This document shows positions 41,321 to 50,828 of a stretch of 64,000 bases of DNA, piece after piece; positions within the stretch are counted from its first letter, which is position 1; every line of letters starts with the position of its first letter. The stretch covers positions 1,612,001-1,676,000 of the forward strand of contig NZ_CP091794.1 of NCBI RefSeq assembly GCF_022024175.1. Reading direction: 5' to 3'. This DNA comes from Prevotella communis (GTDB lineage Bacteria > Bacteroidota > Bacteroidia > Bacteroidales > Bacteroidaceae). Position numbers and translations under genes: made by a program. The notes beneath the pieces are model-generated. The model did no database searches, had not been told where the DNA came from, and saw nothing but the letters and a program-made list of their open reading frames with translations.

Positions 41321-43897
41321 TTAATATTTAATAATTGCTACGTTTGAGTGAAGGCCACTTTCTACGGGAGCCCACTCGTCGTATGTTGTTTTCTTGTAAT
41401 TGATATCCACGACATTGATCTCTTCCATCTTGCGCCATTTCACGCCCTTCTTGTCGAGGTCGCTGATACGGTTGGCGGGCAGATTGGTCACCTCAATACG
41501 AATCAGGTTGTCGCCCTCTTTCAGCACGTTGCTGCAGTTGAGCACATAGGGCACACTCCAGGCGCAACCAACAAACTGATTGTTGATATAGACGCGAGCC
41601 GACTCACGAACATCGCCCAAATCGATGGTCCATGCATGGGCATCTGCAAGGTCCTTTTTCTTGAGGTTGAGATGCGTGGTATAAACACCGGTACCCATCG
41701 TGACGCGTGTCTTCTCGTCCAGGGTCTCCCATGTCTGGAGTTTGTCCAGTTGGTAGGTCTTTCCTACGGCAGGTGCCTCGTCAACGAACGAGAGTGTCCA
41801 TTTGCCGTTCAGGTCGTAGGTCTTCACTGGTACTTTAGCTTCATCCTCCAGACGGGGCACTTGTTGGAAGTGGCTTTTCTTGTTGAAGGTCTGCAGAATC
41901 ATGGATTCACCACTACGCAGACTGATGAGAATCTGACGGCCATCCTGTCTGGCGGCATAACGTTCGCCGTTGAGCGGATTGAACCAAATGGCTTCTTCGT
42001 AATCTACTGGTAATGAGACGTATTCACAGACATCCTTTGGACTCAGGTTGGCGATGAAATAATGGTAACCGTTGGCATTCTTGCGTCGGATAGCTTTCAG
42101 GCCCAGCTGGGTCTTCATGGCTTCTGCCTTCGCCGCTTTGCCCATCTCTTTCTCGTTGATGCCATAGATGATATGGGCACCCTGAGCCTTGAGCTGTTCG
42201 ATGTGCTGTCTGACGTTCTCGGGCATCTTTCCGCTGCCGGGGATAATCAGTCCCTTATAGCTTGTGCCGCCCTGCGTGATGAGTTGTCCGTTCTCACACC
42301 TGGTATCCATCAGCAGTCGTTCTGAGATATAGTCACAGTCATACCCGGCCTTGTCGATAGCCAGGATACTCTTGATGAAATCGGGAGCCAGTTTGCCCAT
42401 GGCATGAATAGAAAACTGCATCAGGAGTTTGCCCGTATTTTTCTGCCACATATCACGTACGGGCAGATAAACGAGGAAGTCGTTATCGGGTTGTCCCATC
42501 TGCAGAAAACTCTGACAGCGAGACACATAGTCCATGAAGTAGGGGGCATCGCGCCAGATACTGTTTGTAGGACTCATGTCGATGGAGGCGTAAAACTTCC
42601 ACCCTGGCCACTCGTCGTTCTTGGGTGAGTAGCAGGTGCCGTGGAAGAACATATGGTTGACGCCTGCACAGAACATCAGGTCGATGTCGGGCTTGAGTTG
42701 CGACAACGATGTGCGGAAATGTTCCGTGAGCCAGGTGAAGGTCTCGCTGGAGGTGTAGGGCTTGCCACAGATATGTGCAGCCGACGGTGCATATTTCAAC
42801 ATTGAGAAATCGGAGTCGTTCTTGCGCGTCTTACCCTTGTCCTGACGCAGGCCCTTGATACCAAACTCACTCAGGCCGAAGCCTTCTATCTCAGGGATAT
42901 CCACCGCAGCATAGCAGTCGATGAGGTTGGCAGGAGAACCGTGGGCCTGATTGCGCGTGATAGCCCCATGCTTGTGGGCCCATGCCGTCCATTGGTTGGT
43001 GAAATTCTCGAGCAACAGGTCACCCAGTGTTTCGCGATAGTCGCTCAGCACCTTGGGTTCATAGGCTATCAGTTCCGGCAGATGTTCCTCCAGTTTGTAG
43101 CCGCGACGTTTCTCGAATTCTTGCAGGAGCGTTGGCGTCCAAGTGGCATCTGCCACCTCGTAGGAGTCGTTGAAGAAGGTGTGAGGGTAGGGCGTCTTCG
43201 TACGTTCGAAGGCTTCCTCGATATGCTTCAGGTAATTGGCCACGGCTGTCTTGTCGAAATGGTCGATGACCAATCCCTCACCGCCAGGCGCAGCTCGTTT
43301 TACGCGCATCACGCCGTATTTGATATACACAGCCACCAACTTGGCCTGTTGCGATGTGCGATAGGTCAGGTTGCTGCCGGTAACTTGCTGGGTGACGTCA
43401 CGAGCCTGTCCGTTTTCATAGAGCATCACCTTTTCCAGGAAGGCGTTCTTGGCGTCTTTCTCGGATGGCGACAAGTCGATTGTGCCCGTTCCGTTGATGT
43501 CTTTTTCTACGAAGACCACCCGGCAAGCCGACTCTTTCAAGGGTACCCACGGACCACCGAAAGGCCATCCCGTACCGGTCGTCATATCCACCTCAATACC
43601 GTTGCGCTCTGCCTGCGTCATCGTATAGCGCAGCATGCTCATCCATTTGTCAGAGAGGTAGGGGATATTATTCTGCTGATTACCCTGAACACCGTAGAGT
43701 GGGGTTATCTCGATGGCTCCGATGCCATGTTTGCCATATTCAGAGAGATTCCATTTGAGGTTCTCCTGGTCGACGGCAGATCCTAGCCACCACCAGCGTG
43801 TGCCAGGCTTGGCCTCTGGTGTGACCGTAGGCCACGACTGTGCATTGATGGTCAGCGCCAGTGAGGCCAGGGCGATAGAAGAAACAATTCTTTTCAT
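41321..43897 (-). CDS. GH106-type alpha-L-rhamnosidase, exported
   Basis: 858 aa with a signal peptide (IVSSIALASLALTINAQ). The opening TRWWWLGSAVDQENLKWNLS and GIGAIEITPLYGVQGNQ are the GH106 hallmark; the catalytic region runs through about residue 500. The C-terminal about 150 residues form a galactose-binding-like domain (GVYTTHLNLKKKDL, INNQFVGCAWSVPYVLNC). GH106 enzymes remove rhamnose from rhamnogalacturonan and related glycans. It follows the CE12-type esterase by 4 bp, so the pair deacetylates and trims pectin side structures in the periplasm. No SusC/SusD genes are nearby. Confidence 0.88.
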   Translation of the reverse strand: MKRIVSSIALASLALTINAQSWPTVTPEAKPGTRWWWLGSAVDQENLKWNLSEYGKHGIGAIEITPLYGVQGNQQNNIPYLSDKWMSMLRYTMTQAERNGIEVDMTTGTGWPFGGPWVPLKESACRVVFVEKDINGTGTIDLSPSEKDAKNAFLEKVMLYENGQARDVTQQVTGSNLTYRTSQQAKLVAVYIKYGVMRVKRAAPGGEGLVIDHFDKTAVANYLKHIEEAFERTKTPYPHTFFNDSYEVADATWTPTLLQEFEKRRGYKLEEHLPELIAYEPKVLSDYRETLGDLLLENFTNQWTAWAHKHGAITRNQAHGSPANLIDCYAAVDIPEIEGFGLSEFGIKGLRQDKGKTRKNDSDFSMLKYAPSAAHICGKPYTSSETFTWLTEHFRTSLSQLKPDIDLMFCAGVNHMFFHGTCYSPKNDEWPGWKFYASIDMSPTNSIWRDAPYFMDYVSRCQSFLQMGQPDNDFLVYLPVRDMWQKNTGKLLMQFSIHAMGKLAPDFIKSILAIDKAGYDCDYISERLLMDTRCENGQLITQGGTSYKGLIIPGSGKMPENVRQHIEQLKAQGAHIIYGINEKEMGKAAKAEAMKTQLGLKAIRRKNANGYHYFIANLSPKDVCEYVSLPVDYEEAIWFNPLNGERYAARQDGRQILISLRSGESMILQTFNKKSHFQQVPRLEDEAKVPVKTYDLNGKWTLSFVDEAPAVGKTYQLDKLQTWETLDEKTRVTMGTGVYTTHLNLKKKDLADAHAWTIDLGDVRESARVYINNQFVGCAWSVPYVLNCSNVLKEGDNLIRIEVTNLPANRISDLDKKGVKWRKMEEINVVDINYKKTTYDEWAPVESGLHSNVAIIKY

Positions 43898-43901
43898 ATC
43901 C

Positions 43902-45131
43902 TTAATTGCCGTCAGGTTTTACATTTTCAGAAATACGTGATGGTGCCCATTTGAAGGTCTTCCAGTCATCAGGCTGCGCAGGGTTGAAGTCCTGCCAGTC
44001 GGCACGCAGGTACTGCACAACAGGCAGGTTCAGCTGCTTCATACCCATCACCACACACTTGGCCACCTCGTAGGCACCATAAGGGTTGAAGTGGGTATTG
44101 TCTGCCAGTTCGCGTCCGTACATCTCCTTGGGATAATGTACCAGCGCGCGTTTTGAGTCCTCGTAGCCCAATGTCTCGAAGAATGTCTTCGTCAGACTGT
44201 TCAGGTCTATCAGGGGCACATTCTCCTTCTCGGCTACCATCTTCATGGCTGCGGGGAAGTCGCCGTGCGTATTCATCAGCGTCTTCTTGTCATCATTGAA
44301 GGCTCGGCGTTGTGTGGGGGTGCAGAACACAATGTCTGCGCCCTTCTTGCGTACCTGGTCAACGAATATCTTCAGTTGATACTGGTAGTGGTACCAGGCA
44401 CCGTCGCCGGGCTTCTTTTCTTTCTCGTCATTATGACCGAACTCCACGAAGACATAGTCGCCTTTCTTGAGTGTGGTCAGGATTTTGTCCAGACGATTCG
44501 AGGCGATAAACGTGCGTGCGGTGAGTCCGCTTTCCGCGTGGTTGCTGATAGCGACCTCAGGACCGAACCAGCGGGTAATCATCTGTCCCCATGAGGCCCA
44601 GGGCTCGTAGTTCTGGTCCACAACGGTAGAATTGCCGCAGAGGTAGATGGTGGGCACGTCTGCCTTCTCAATGTGAATATGTTTTACCGCAGGCATGTCG
44701 CCATTGAACTCCAGCGTCAGTTTGTCGTCCCAGGTGAAATATGCCTTCTCGCGGTCCTTAATCTTTACGCGGTTCTTCTCGTCAATCAGCGGTGTGCGCT
44801 TGTTGACTGTGAAAGACACTTCCTGCGTGTCCTTGGCCCTCTTGGTGGTGATGTTGTCCATCATCAGCCGGCGACCTTCAGCACGTACTGTAGTGTTTGA
44901 ATTTTTCTTACCACCCAGCACCACTTTTACCAGGTAATTGCCATCAGGTACCTTCACGCTGAAATAGAAAGGTTCCGCAGGCTTCTTCTTGTCGGGTGCA
45001 GGCAGTACGTCGTAACCGTATCCCTGTGAATCGCTATACACAGGCTGCTGCTTTGTCATGTCAAAGTCATATGTCTGGGCATTTAAAGCCACAGGCATCA
45101 GGGTCATCAAGACCAGAATAGTTTTACGCAT
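43902..45131 (-). CDS. Rhamnogalacturonan acetylesterase (CE12-like)
   Basis: 409 aa, signal peptide (TILVLMTLMPVALNAQ). Residues about 20-135 form an accessory beta domain. The SGNH/GDSL esterase follows: block I IYLCGNSTVVDQ with the nucleophile Ser, block II SNHAESGLTART, block III VEFGHNDEK, and the Asp/His pair in LADNTHFNPYGA. It removes acetyl groups from pectin backbone. It is the first gene of a three-gene unit with GH106 and the His-run peptide. Confidence 0.88.
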   Translation of the reverse strand: MRKTILVLMTLMPVALNAQTYDFDMTKQQPVYSDSQGYGYDVLPAPDKKKPAEPFYFSVKVPDGNYLVKVVLGGKKNSNTTVRAEGRRLMMDNITTKRAKDTQEVSFTVNKRTPLIDEKNRVKIKDREKAYFTWDDKLTLEFNGDMPAVKHIHIEKADVPTIYLCGNSTVVDQNYEPWASWGQMITRWFGPEVAISNHAESGLTARTFIASNRLDKILTTLKKGDYVFVEFGHNDEKEKKPGDGAWYHYQYQLKIFVDQVRKKGADIVFCTPTQRRAFNDDKKTLMNTHGDFPAAMKMVAEKENVPLIDLNSLTKTFFETLGYEDSKRALVHYPKEMYGRELADNTHFNPYGAYEVAKCVVMGMKQLNLPVVQYLRADWQDFNPAQPDDWKTFKWAPSRISENVKPDGN

Positions 45132-45269
45132 AAAGTAGTTGTTTATTTGATTGAATTATTTTAGACGTTGCAAAATTACATTTTTTTTTCCGATATGCCA
45201 AATTATTCAATGAATTTCGTGTAAATAGGCTATTTGCTATGGCTCTTTTTGCATGAACGACATGATTCT

Positions 45270-45573
45270 TTAACTGAAATCATAGTCCATTTCGTAATGA
45301 TCGAAGGCCAATCCTTCGGTATTGTCAAATGATGTCTTGCTGCTGACGGGGTGACAGTTTGTTCTCTCCATGATGATAACGGTAATAGGGGCCGTTACCC
45401 CAACTGAAGTAGCTCTTCACCCTCCGACGCGCTTCTGCCTTCTGATAATTTGGCACGTTGTTATAGATATTACTGAAGCCCCATGCTTTCTTCATCAGTT
45501 CCGTTTCGCTGTAGCGCTGACATTGAAGGGAAACAGCAGATACAAGAAATTGTACTTTATAATCTTGATGTCA
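45270..45573 (-). pseudogene. Frameshifted C-terminal gene remnant
   Basis: On the minus strand one frame reads QRYSETELMKKAWGFSNIY, then SYFSWGNGPYYRYHHGENKL and stops at 45325. The adjacent frame continues SFDNTEGLAFDHYEMDYDFS to a stop at 45270. The two together read like the C-terminus of one protein, split by a frameshift near 45350 and without an N-terminus. The end resembles a Bacteroidales family with a YYRYRxGE motif (perhaps DUF6078); this is recall only. Confidence 0.5.
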
Positions 45574-45605
45574 TAACACGGCTTGGATAGCAAGGGAAAT
45601 ATTGT

Positions 45606-45648
45606 AAAAAAAACTTTCCATCAAAATTGAATGGAAAGTTTTTTATTT
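45606..45648. terminator. Terminator of the sigma-factor operon, bidirectional
   Basis: AAACTTTCCAT (45611-45621) pairs with ATGGAAAGTTT (45631-45641), with an A-run on the left and a T-run on the right, so it works on both strands. It lies 30 bp after the last gene of the minus-strand unit. Confidence 0.85.
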
Positions 45649-45675
45649 AGAAGAACGAATGAGAATCGAGGGGTG

Positions 45676-46182
45676 TTATTCGCTAAACATCTCCTTTAAG
45701 ATATCTTGTTTAATATCAGTTGGTATGTTTTTTGTCTTGCAGCAGTCAACGATGTATTTTACCGTCTTGTCAGAGAGAGGGGCTCTTTTCCATACGTCCA
45801 GATGATTCTGCCATCTTCCTTTAAAGGTGTTCTTGTCTGTGAGATTTAAACCGTCATTGGTAGCTTTTCGGCCCATTTCAGAATACCAACCGTCTTTGAA
45901 AGTGTATTCACCATATTCTTGTGGTGTGATTTCCAGACCGATTAACACCCTGCCCTTCATTCTTAATGAGATTCCGGCAGCAGCATATTCGCCCTTGGGG
46001 CCGTAATACTTGAACTGGCGGTAGCCCTGTTTCAGACCAAAGGCAATGGTCTTCCCGTTATCATAAAGCATAGAATCCATCATCCATGCACCAACGAGTT
46101 CTTTTTCGGACACTTTTTCTTGAGCATCCACTTGCATAGCACTGATAAGCGCTACAGCCATCAAAATGATTAATTTTTTCAT
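45676..46182 (-). CDS. Secreted lipocalin-like (DUF4488-type) protein
   Basis: 168 aa with a signal peptide ending ISAMQVDAQ. The mature part starts ELVGAWMMDSMLYDNGKTIA and continues with YRQFKYYGPKGEYAAAGISL and EYGEYTFKDGWYSEMG, the pattern of small lipocalin-like beta proteins of Bacteroidales. It is the third gene of the sigma/anti-sigma unit, so probably an extracytoplasmic member of that regulon. Function unknown. Confidence 0.65.
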   Translation of the reverse strand: MKKLIILMAVALISAMQVDAQEKVSEKELVGAWMMDSMLYDNGKTIAFGLKQGYRQFKYYGPKGEYAAAGISLRMKGRVLIGLEITPQEYGEYTFKDGWYSEMGRKATNDGLNLTDKNTFKGRWQNHLDVWKRAPLSDKTVKYIVDCCKTKNIPTDIKQDILKEMFSE

Positions 46183-46207
46183 AAGTTTTGGTTGTTTTGT
46201 TTAGTAA

Positions 46208-47521
46208 TTATTTTGTATGTTGTATTGCCTCTTTCATGTCTGTCAGGCATTTCTTTATCATGGGGTCTGTTAGCATGGAGTCTTTGTGGCTTACGTTGCC
46301 CTTCATGACAGCTTCTGACAGTTCATTGGTAAACGATACAAATGGATTCTTTGCGTTAGGGGCTGTCACCTTCAACTCACCAAGGGGAAATTCGTATTTC
46401 ATGTCACACTGCAAAAATGCCTTTTTCTTTCCACAACTGACGACATCCAACCACATGCTTTTCAAATCCTGTGCCTGTCTATCGGTAATGGGCATGGAAT
46501 ATGTCTTTACTTTAATCCCTTTACACTTCTTGGGATGCTTGCGCAGATCTGATAAGAATCTATTTTTGTCAATTCTCTTTTTCTTAAACAGGGCTTTGAA
46601 CGTGACTTGCCAGATGTTCTTCTTGGCTTCCTTGTAGATGAGGGCATGAGCAATGGAGTCATAATATAATATCCACTCATTTGCTTGCGAATGTTCACAA
46701 CTCATACCAAATGCCATATTCTTAGGCTTCAAAAGTCGTGCTTTTTCTTTGTAGTAGAATGCTATTCGCTGATGCTTTTTCTGCCAAGCCTCCGATGCAC
46801 TGTCCGTATGGATAGATAATTGCTCTGCAAGTCTTTTCCCATCCTCGTAGTTCGTTATGGAAACGAGGTTGCCAACAGAATCTAACCCTACAAAAACTAC
46901 TTCGGCAAGCCTGTTAGTTTCATGCTGCTTGATGGGTTGTTCTTGTGACTTTTTGCTTTCGTCTTTTACATCATCTGATTCTAGTACGACACGCTCTGCC
47001 ACATGGAGAACAACCTCTTTGTCCGTATTCTTTTCTTCTCGTTGGCCTTGTAAGGTGATTTTCGGATGACGAACATCCGTCTTTTGTACAATCTTTTCCC
47101 CTTCGCTTTTTCTCGTTTCTTCCTCTGCCTTTGCTGTAATTTGCTTTTCCGTTTTAGAGATAGCCTTCTGACCTGCATCTGCCTGCAATTGACGAGGCTC
47201 CTTAGAATTGGGTGCAAAAAGGAAGAATCCAGTTAAAAGCAAAACTGAGGCAGCAATAGCGACACTCCAAAAGAGAGGTTTCCTCGACCTTGGCTTTTTG
47301 CCTATCACTTCGCGTTCGAATTTTGTCCACTTTGCATCGATGTCGATGGGTTGGCAGGACAGTTTTCTGCGACTGCTGCGTTTCGCCTCTACCATTAAAC
47401 GATATACCTCACGAGTGTCATCATCACAGTTGATGATGTCGTGGATCTCCTCTTTGGAGTATGCTGCGGGGTTATCTAGCATCTCGAGAAGTTTGCGGAT
47501 ATTGTCATTACTAGTTTCCAT
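46208..47521 (-). CDS. Anti-sigma-like membrane protein with large C-terminal part
   Basis: 437 aa. The N-terminal cytoplasmic part (residues 1-78) includes EEIHDIINCDDDTREVYRLM, as in Bacteroidetes anti-sigma proteins. One transmembrane helix follows (LFWSVAIAASVLLLTGFFLF, about 79-98), then a Lys/Glu-rich stalk (about 100-200), then a C-terminal domain with TonB-like opening RLAEVVFVGLDSVGNLV and several Cys. It lies 12 bp after the sigma gene. The role (holding the sigma factor until a signal) is inferred from position and topology. The stalk length is unusual. Confidence 0.65.
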   Translation of the reverse strand: METSNDNIRKLLEMLDNPAAYSKEEIHDIINCDDDTREVYRLMVEAKRSSRRKLSCQPIDIDAKWTKFEREVIGKKPRSRKPLFWSVAIAASVLLLTGFFLFAPNSKEPRQLQADAGQKAISKTEKQITAKAEEETRKSEGEKIVQKTDVRHPKITLQGQREEKNTDKEVVLHVAERVVLESDDVKDESKKSQEQPIKQHETNRLAEVVFVGLDSVGNLVSITNYEDGKRLAEQLSIHTDSASEAWQKKHQRIAFYYKEKARLLKPKNMAFGMSCEHSQANEWILYYDSIAHALIYKEAKKNIWQVTFKALFKKKRIDKNRFLSDLRKHPKKCKGIKVKTYSMPITDRQAQDLKSMWLDVVSCGKKKAFLQCDMKYEFPLGELKVTAPNAKNPFVSFTNELSEAVMKGNVSHKDSMLTDPMIKKCLTDMKEAIQHTK

Positions 47522-47533
47522 TGCAATTGTCGT

Positions 47534-48028
47534 TTAACGATATAACTTTGAACGAATTTTCAGAATGCTCTGTTGCAGATACTTGTAGACCGTGTTCTGG
47601 TTCATATTGAGACGCAGAGCGATTTCCTTCAGGGTTAGATCCTCGTCAAAGCGCAGACGAAAGATGCTGTGGTGGGGTTCCTCAAGGCTATCAATGTATG
47701 ATTGAATAGTTTCCAACTGCTCTGATAATTTGTCTGTAGGCTGCAAGTCGGTTGTCTCGTCCACAGGGTATAAGTTTTCTATTTGTTTGCGGAGAGAGGT
47801 CCTTCGGATGATGTTTAAACAGCCGTGATGTACGGAGGTCATCAGGTAGGCTCTAATTTTATCTTCTGATGGTATGATGTCCCGTTTCATCAGTTGTACA
47901 AATACATCCTGAACAATGTCTTCAGCTTCTTTGTCTTCGCCCAACAATGTCCTGGCCAAGTAATACATGTCGCTGTAGTACTTGCGGAATAGTTGTTCAA
48001 GAATCTCTTTTTCAAGCATGTCAGTCAT
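47534..48028 (-). CDS. ECF-type sigma-70 factor
   Basis: 164 aa. Region 2: LFRKYYSDMYYLARTLLGED, then AEDIVQDVFVQLMKR. Region 4: HSIFRLRFDEDLTLKEIALR followed by LNMNQNTVYKYLQQSILKIR. It belongs to the Bacteroidetes group usually encoded with an anti-sigma gene, as here. It directs transcription of an envelope-linked regulon, probably including its own operon. Confidence 0.92.
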   Translation of the reverse strand: MTDMLEKEILEQLFRKYYSDMYYLARTLLGEDKEAEDIVQDVFVQLMKRDIIPSEDKIRAYLMTSVHHGCLNIIRRTSLRKQIENLYPVDETTDLQPTDKLSEQLETIQSYIDSLEEPHHSIFRLRFDEDLTLKEIALRLNMNQNTVYKYLQQSILKIRSKLYR

Positions 48029-48213
48029 TGTTGCTTAATATCAGATTGTTTTTATCTATAAGACAATCTAAGCTCATCTTTTTTTACGGAAACTCAATTT
48101 ATTTTGAAAAATATGATTTCTGATTGCAAAGGTACGAAAAATTTTGGAGATGATTGCTTTTCCTTTCTTTTTGTTTGGTGGCTTCGAAAATTATCCGTAA
48201 CTTTGCGAAGAAT

Positions 48214-49542
48214 ATGAAAGACGTAAATATTAATAAGGTATTAGAGAAACTGAACATCGATTCGCTGAATGCGATGCAGCAGGAATCACAAGAATGCATG
48301 TTGAGAGGACGCAATGACGTGGTGGTCCTCTCGCCAACAGGTTCTGGTAAGACGCTGGCCTATCTGCTTCCCCTTGTACAGATGCTTGATGCTGAGAGTG
48401 ATGAGGTGCAGGCGCTGGTTGTGGTGCCAGGTCGTGAACTGGCTATGCAGTCAAATGCTGTGCTTAAGAGTATGGGCACGGGTATCCGCTCGCAGGCCTG
48501 CTATGGCGGACGTGCTGCTATGGATGAGCATCGCGTGCTGAAGCAGAATCGTCCTCATGTGGTATTTGGTACACCAGGTCGATTGAACGACCACTTGGAT
48601 AAAGGAAACATAGATTCTTACCATATTAAATATATAATAATAGACGAGTTCGACAAATGTCTGGAGATGGGATTTCTGAATGAAATGTCGCGACTGGTGG
48701 GGAAACTCACGAATCTGCAGCGTCGTTTTCTGCTCTCTGCAACTGATGCGGAACAGATTCCGCAGTTTGTAGAGATGCGTCGCACAGACCGCTTGGATTA
48801 TCTCATAGATGATGAGCCTATAAATGATAGGGTAGAGGTCTTTCGTGTAGATAGTCCTGAGAAGGACAAACTGGCAACCCTTTCACGTCTGCTCCTAACA
48901 TTGGGGGACACCCAGAGCATCGTATTCCTTAACTATCGAGACTCCGTGGAGCGTACTGACGAGTATCTGCGCAAGCAGGGATTCGTGACCAGTGCTTTTC
49001 ATGGTGGATTAGAACAGCGCCAGCGTGAAGATGCCTTGTACAAATTCTCTAATGGCTCTTCCACGGTTTTGGTATCCACAGACTTAGCCTCTCGCGGTCT
49101 TGATATTCCCCATATCGATAATATCATTCATTACCATTTGCCTAACACTGAGGATGCACTCGTACATCGCGTGGGACGTACAGCCCGTTGGGACCAGTTG
49201 GGTAAAACATTCTTTTTGATAGGACCAGAGGAACATCTGCCTGAGTTCGTAGAAGCCGAACCATTCTCTGTAGATGAGATAGACAATAATGTCCCCATAC
49301 CACGCCCGCGTATGGCCACATTATATATAGGTAAAGGTAAGAAGGACAAGATATCGAAAGGCGATATTGTGGGCTATCTCTGCAAGAAAGGTGGACTGGA
49401 GCCTTCTGATATAGGAAAAATAGACGTCAACGACCGTTATGCCTATGCTGCCGTCAGTTGTAAAATGGTACAACAAGTGCTTCGACTGACACGTGGCGAG
49501 AAAATCAAGGGAATACGTACAGTCGTAGAACTAGTGAGATAG
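48214..49542 (+). CDS. DbpA-like DEAD-box helicase with divergent motifs
   Basis: 442 aa from the ATG at 48214. Motif I is SPTGSGKTLAY, Ia is VVPGRELAMQ (usually PTRELA), II is IIDEFDKCL (DEFD for DEAD), III is SATDAEQ, and VI is HRVGRTARW. The C-terminal about 75 residues (LYIGKGKKDKISKGDIVGYL, then DIGKIDVNDRYAYAAV) match the DbpA RNA-binding domain, which targets 23S rRNA. It is likely a large-subunit assembly helicase. TAACTTTG at 48198-48205 is 8 nt before the start, a near-leaderless arrangement. An upstream in-frame ATG at 48154 precedes the promoter and is rejected. Confidence 0.88.
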   Translation: MKDVNINKVLEKLNIDSLNAMQQESQECMLRGRNDVVVLSPTGSGKTLAYLLPLVQMLDAESDEVQALVVVPGRELAMQSNAVLKSMGTGIRSQACYGGRAAMDEHRVLKQNRPHVVFGTPGRLNDHLDKGNIDSYHIKYIIIDEFDKCLEMGFLNEMSRLVGKLTNLQRRFLLSATDAEQIPQFVEMRRTDRLDYLIDDEPINDRVEVFRVDSPEKDKLATLSRLLLTLGDTQSIVFLNYRDSVERTDEYLRKQGFVTSAFHGGLEQRQREDALYKFSNGSSTVLVSTDLASRGLDIPHIDNIIHYHLPNTEDALVHRVGRTARWDQLGKTFFLIGPEEHLPEFVEAEPFSVDEIDNNVPIPRPRMATLYIGKGKKDKISKGDIVGYLCKKGGLEPSDIGKIDVNDRYAYAAVSCKMVQQVLRLTRGEKIKGIRTVVELVR

Positions 49543-49682
49543 AATTTGTCACTTTCAGATTGCAAAATGTTACGAAATATACCCTTTTACATTATTTTTT
49601 GCTAAAATATTTGCCCAATTCAAATAAAAAGTGTAATTTCGCACCCAAATTTCGAAACCATTATAAAACCTATTAGTAAATT

Positions 49683-50750
49683 ATGAAGAAGTACAACTTT
49701 AATGCAGGTCCATCAATGCTTCCCCGTGAGGTCATTGAGGCAACCGCCAAACAGTGTCTCGATTTCAACGGTTCTGGTCTTTCTCTGATGGAAATCAGTC
49801 ACCGTGCAAAGGATTTTCAGCCTGTAGTAGACGAGGCTGTAGCACTTGTTAAGGAACTCCTTGACGTTCCTGAGGGTTATTCAGTAATCTTCCTTGGTGG
49901 TGGTGCATCCCTGGAGTTCTGCATGATTCCTTTCAACTTCCTGGTTAAGAAAGCTGCTTACCTGAACACTGGTGTTTGGGCAAAGAAGGCTATGAAGGAA
50001 GCAAAGCTTTTCGGTGAAGTAGTAGAAGTGGCTTCTTCTGCAGATGCTAACTATACCTTCATTCCCAAGGACTTCGCTGTTCCTGCTGATGCTGACTACC
50101 TGCACATCACAACCAACAATACAATCTATGGTACTGAGCTCCGTAAGGACCTCGATGTTAACGTACCTCTGATTGCCGATATGTCATCTGACTTCATGAG
50201 CCGTCCTGTTGACGTAAGCAAGTACAACGCTATCTATGCTGGTGCCCAGAAGAACCTGTCAATGGCTGGTGTGACTATCGTTATCGTGAAGGACGACGCT
50301 CTGGGTAAGGCTCCCCGTGAGATTCCTACCATGCTCGACTATCGCACACACGTATCTAAGGGTTCTATGTTCAATACTCCTCCTGTGGTGCCCATCTACT
50401 GCGCTCTTGAGAACCTGCGCTGGGTTAAGAAGCAGGGTGGCGTAGAGGCTATGGACAAGTTGGCTAAGCAGCGTGCCGAGATCGTTTACGGTGAGATTGA
50501 CCGCAACAAGTTGTTCGTAGGTACCGCTAAGGAAGAGGACCGCTCTCTGATGAACCTCTGCTTCGTGATGGCTCCCGAGTACAAGGAGCTGGAGAAGGAA
50601 TTCCTCGACTTCGCCGTATCAAAGGGTATGGTTGGCGTAAAGGGTCACCGCGACGTAGGTGGTTTCCGCGCTTCTTGCTACAACGCACAGACCATCGAAG
50701 GCTGCAACGCTCTCGTAGCTTGCATGAAGGAGTTCGAGGCTAAACATTAA
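49683..50750 (+). CDS. serC: Phosphoserine aminotransferase
   Basis: 355 aa PLP enzyme of class V fold. [20 protein letters not shown] at the start, [15 protein letters not shown] for phosphate binding, and the PLP Lys in [18 protein letters not shown]. It converts 3-phosphohydroxypyruvate to phosphoserine. It stands 78 bp before serA with a dispersed repeat between, so the two steps of serine synthesis are encoded together. Confidence 0.97.
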   Translation: MKKYNFNAGPSMLPREVIEATAKQCLDFNGSGLSLMEISHRAKDFQPVVDEAVALVKELLDVPEGYSVIFLGGGASLEFCMIPFNFLVKKAAYLNTGVWAKKAMKEAKLFGEVVEVASSADANYTFIPKDFAVPADADYLHITTNNTIYGTELRKDLDVNVPLIADMSSDFMSRPVDVSKYNAIYAGAQKNLSMAGVTIVIVKDDALGKAPREIPTMLDYRTHVSKGSMFNTPPVVPIYCALENLRWVKKQGGVEAMDKLAKQRAEIVYGEIDRNKLFVGTAKEEDRSLMNLCFVMAPEYKELEKEFLDFAVSKGMVGVKGHRDVGGFRASCYNAQTIEGCNALVACMKEFEAKH

Positions 50751-50762
50751 TGATTAAATATT

Positions 50763-50820
50763 AAAGATTAAACATTCTTGGCGGAGCCAAGCGGCAAAGC
50801 CGAGCGAAAGATTAAACATT
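50763..50820. repeat. 30-bp GC-rich element flanked by 14-bp direct repeats
   Basis: AAAGATTAAACATT occurs at 50763-50776 and again at 50807-50820. Between them are exactly 30 bp (CTTGGCGGAGCCAAGCGGC... GAGCG) with two small hairpins (CTTGGC/GCCAAG and CGGC/GCCG). AAAGCCGAGCGAAAG here matches AAAGCCGGAGCGAAAG at 27736. Confidence 0.85.
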
Positions 50821-50828
50821 AAATCTTT

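Noticed and set aside
41321..45131. Polysaccharide utilisation locus
   Set aside because: Only an esterase and a glycosidase are present; there is no SusC, SusD or hybrid sensor on either side.
48154..48213. Upstream start of the DbpA-like helicase
   Set aside because: The extra 20 residues precede the -7 box at 48198 and have no family counterpart; the ATG at 48214 is preferred.
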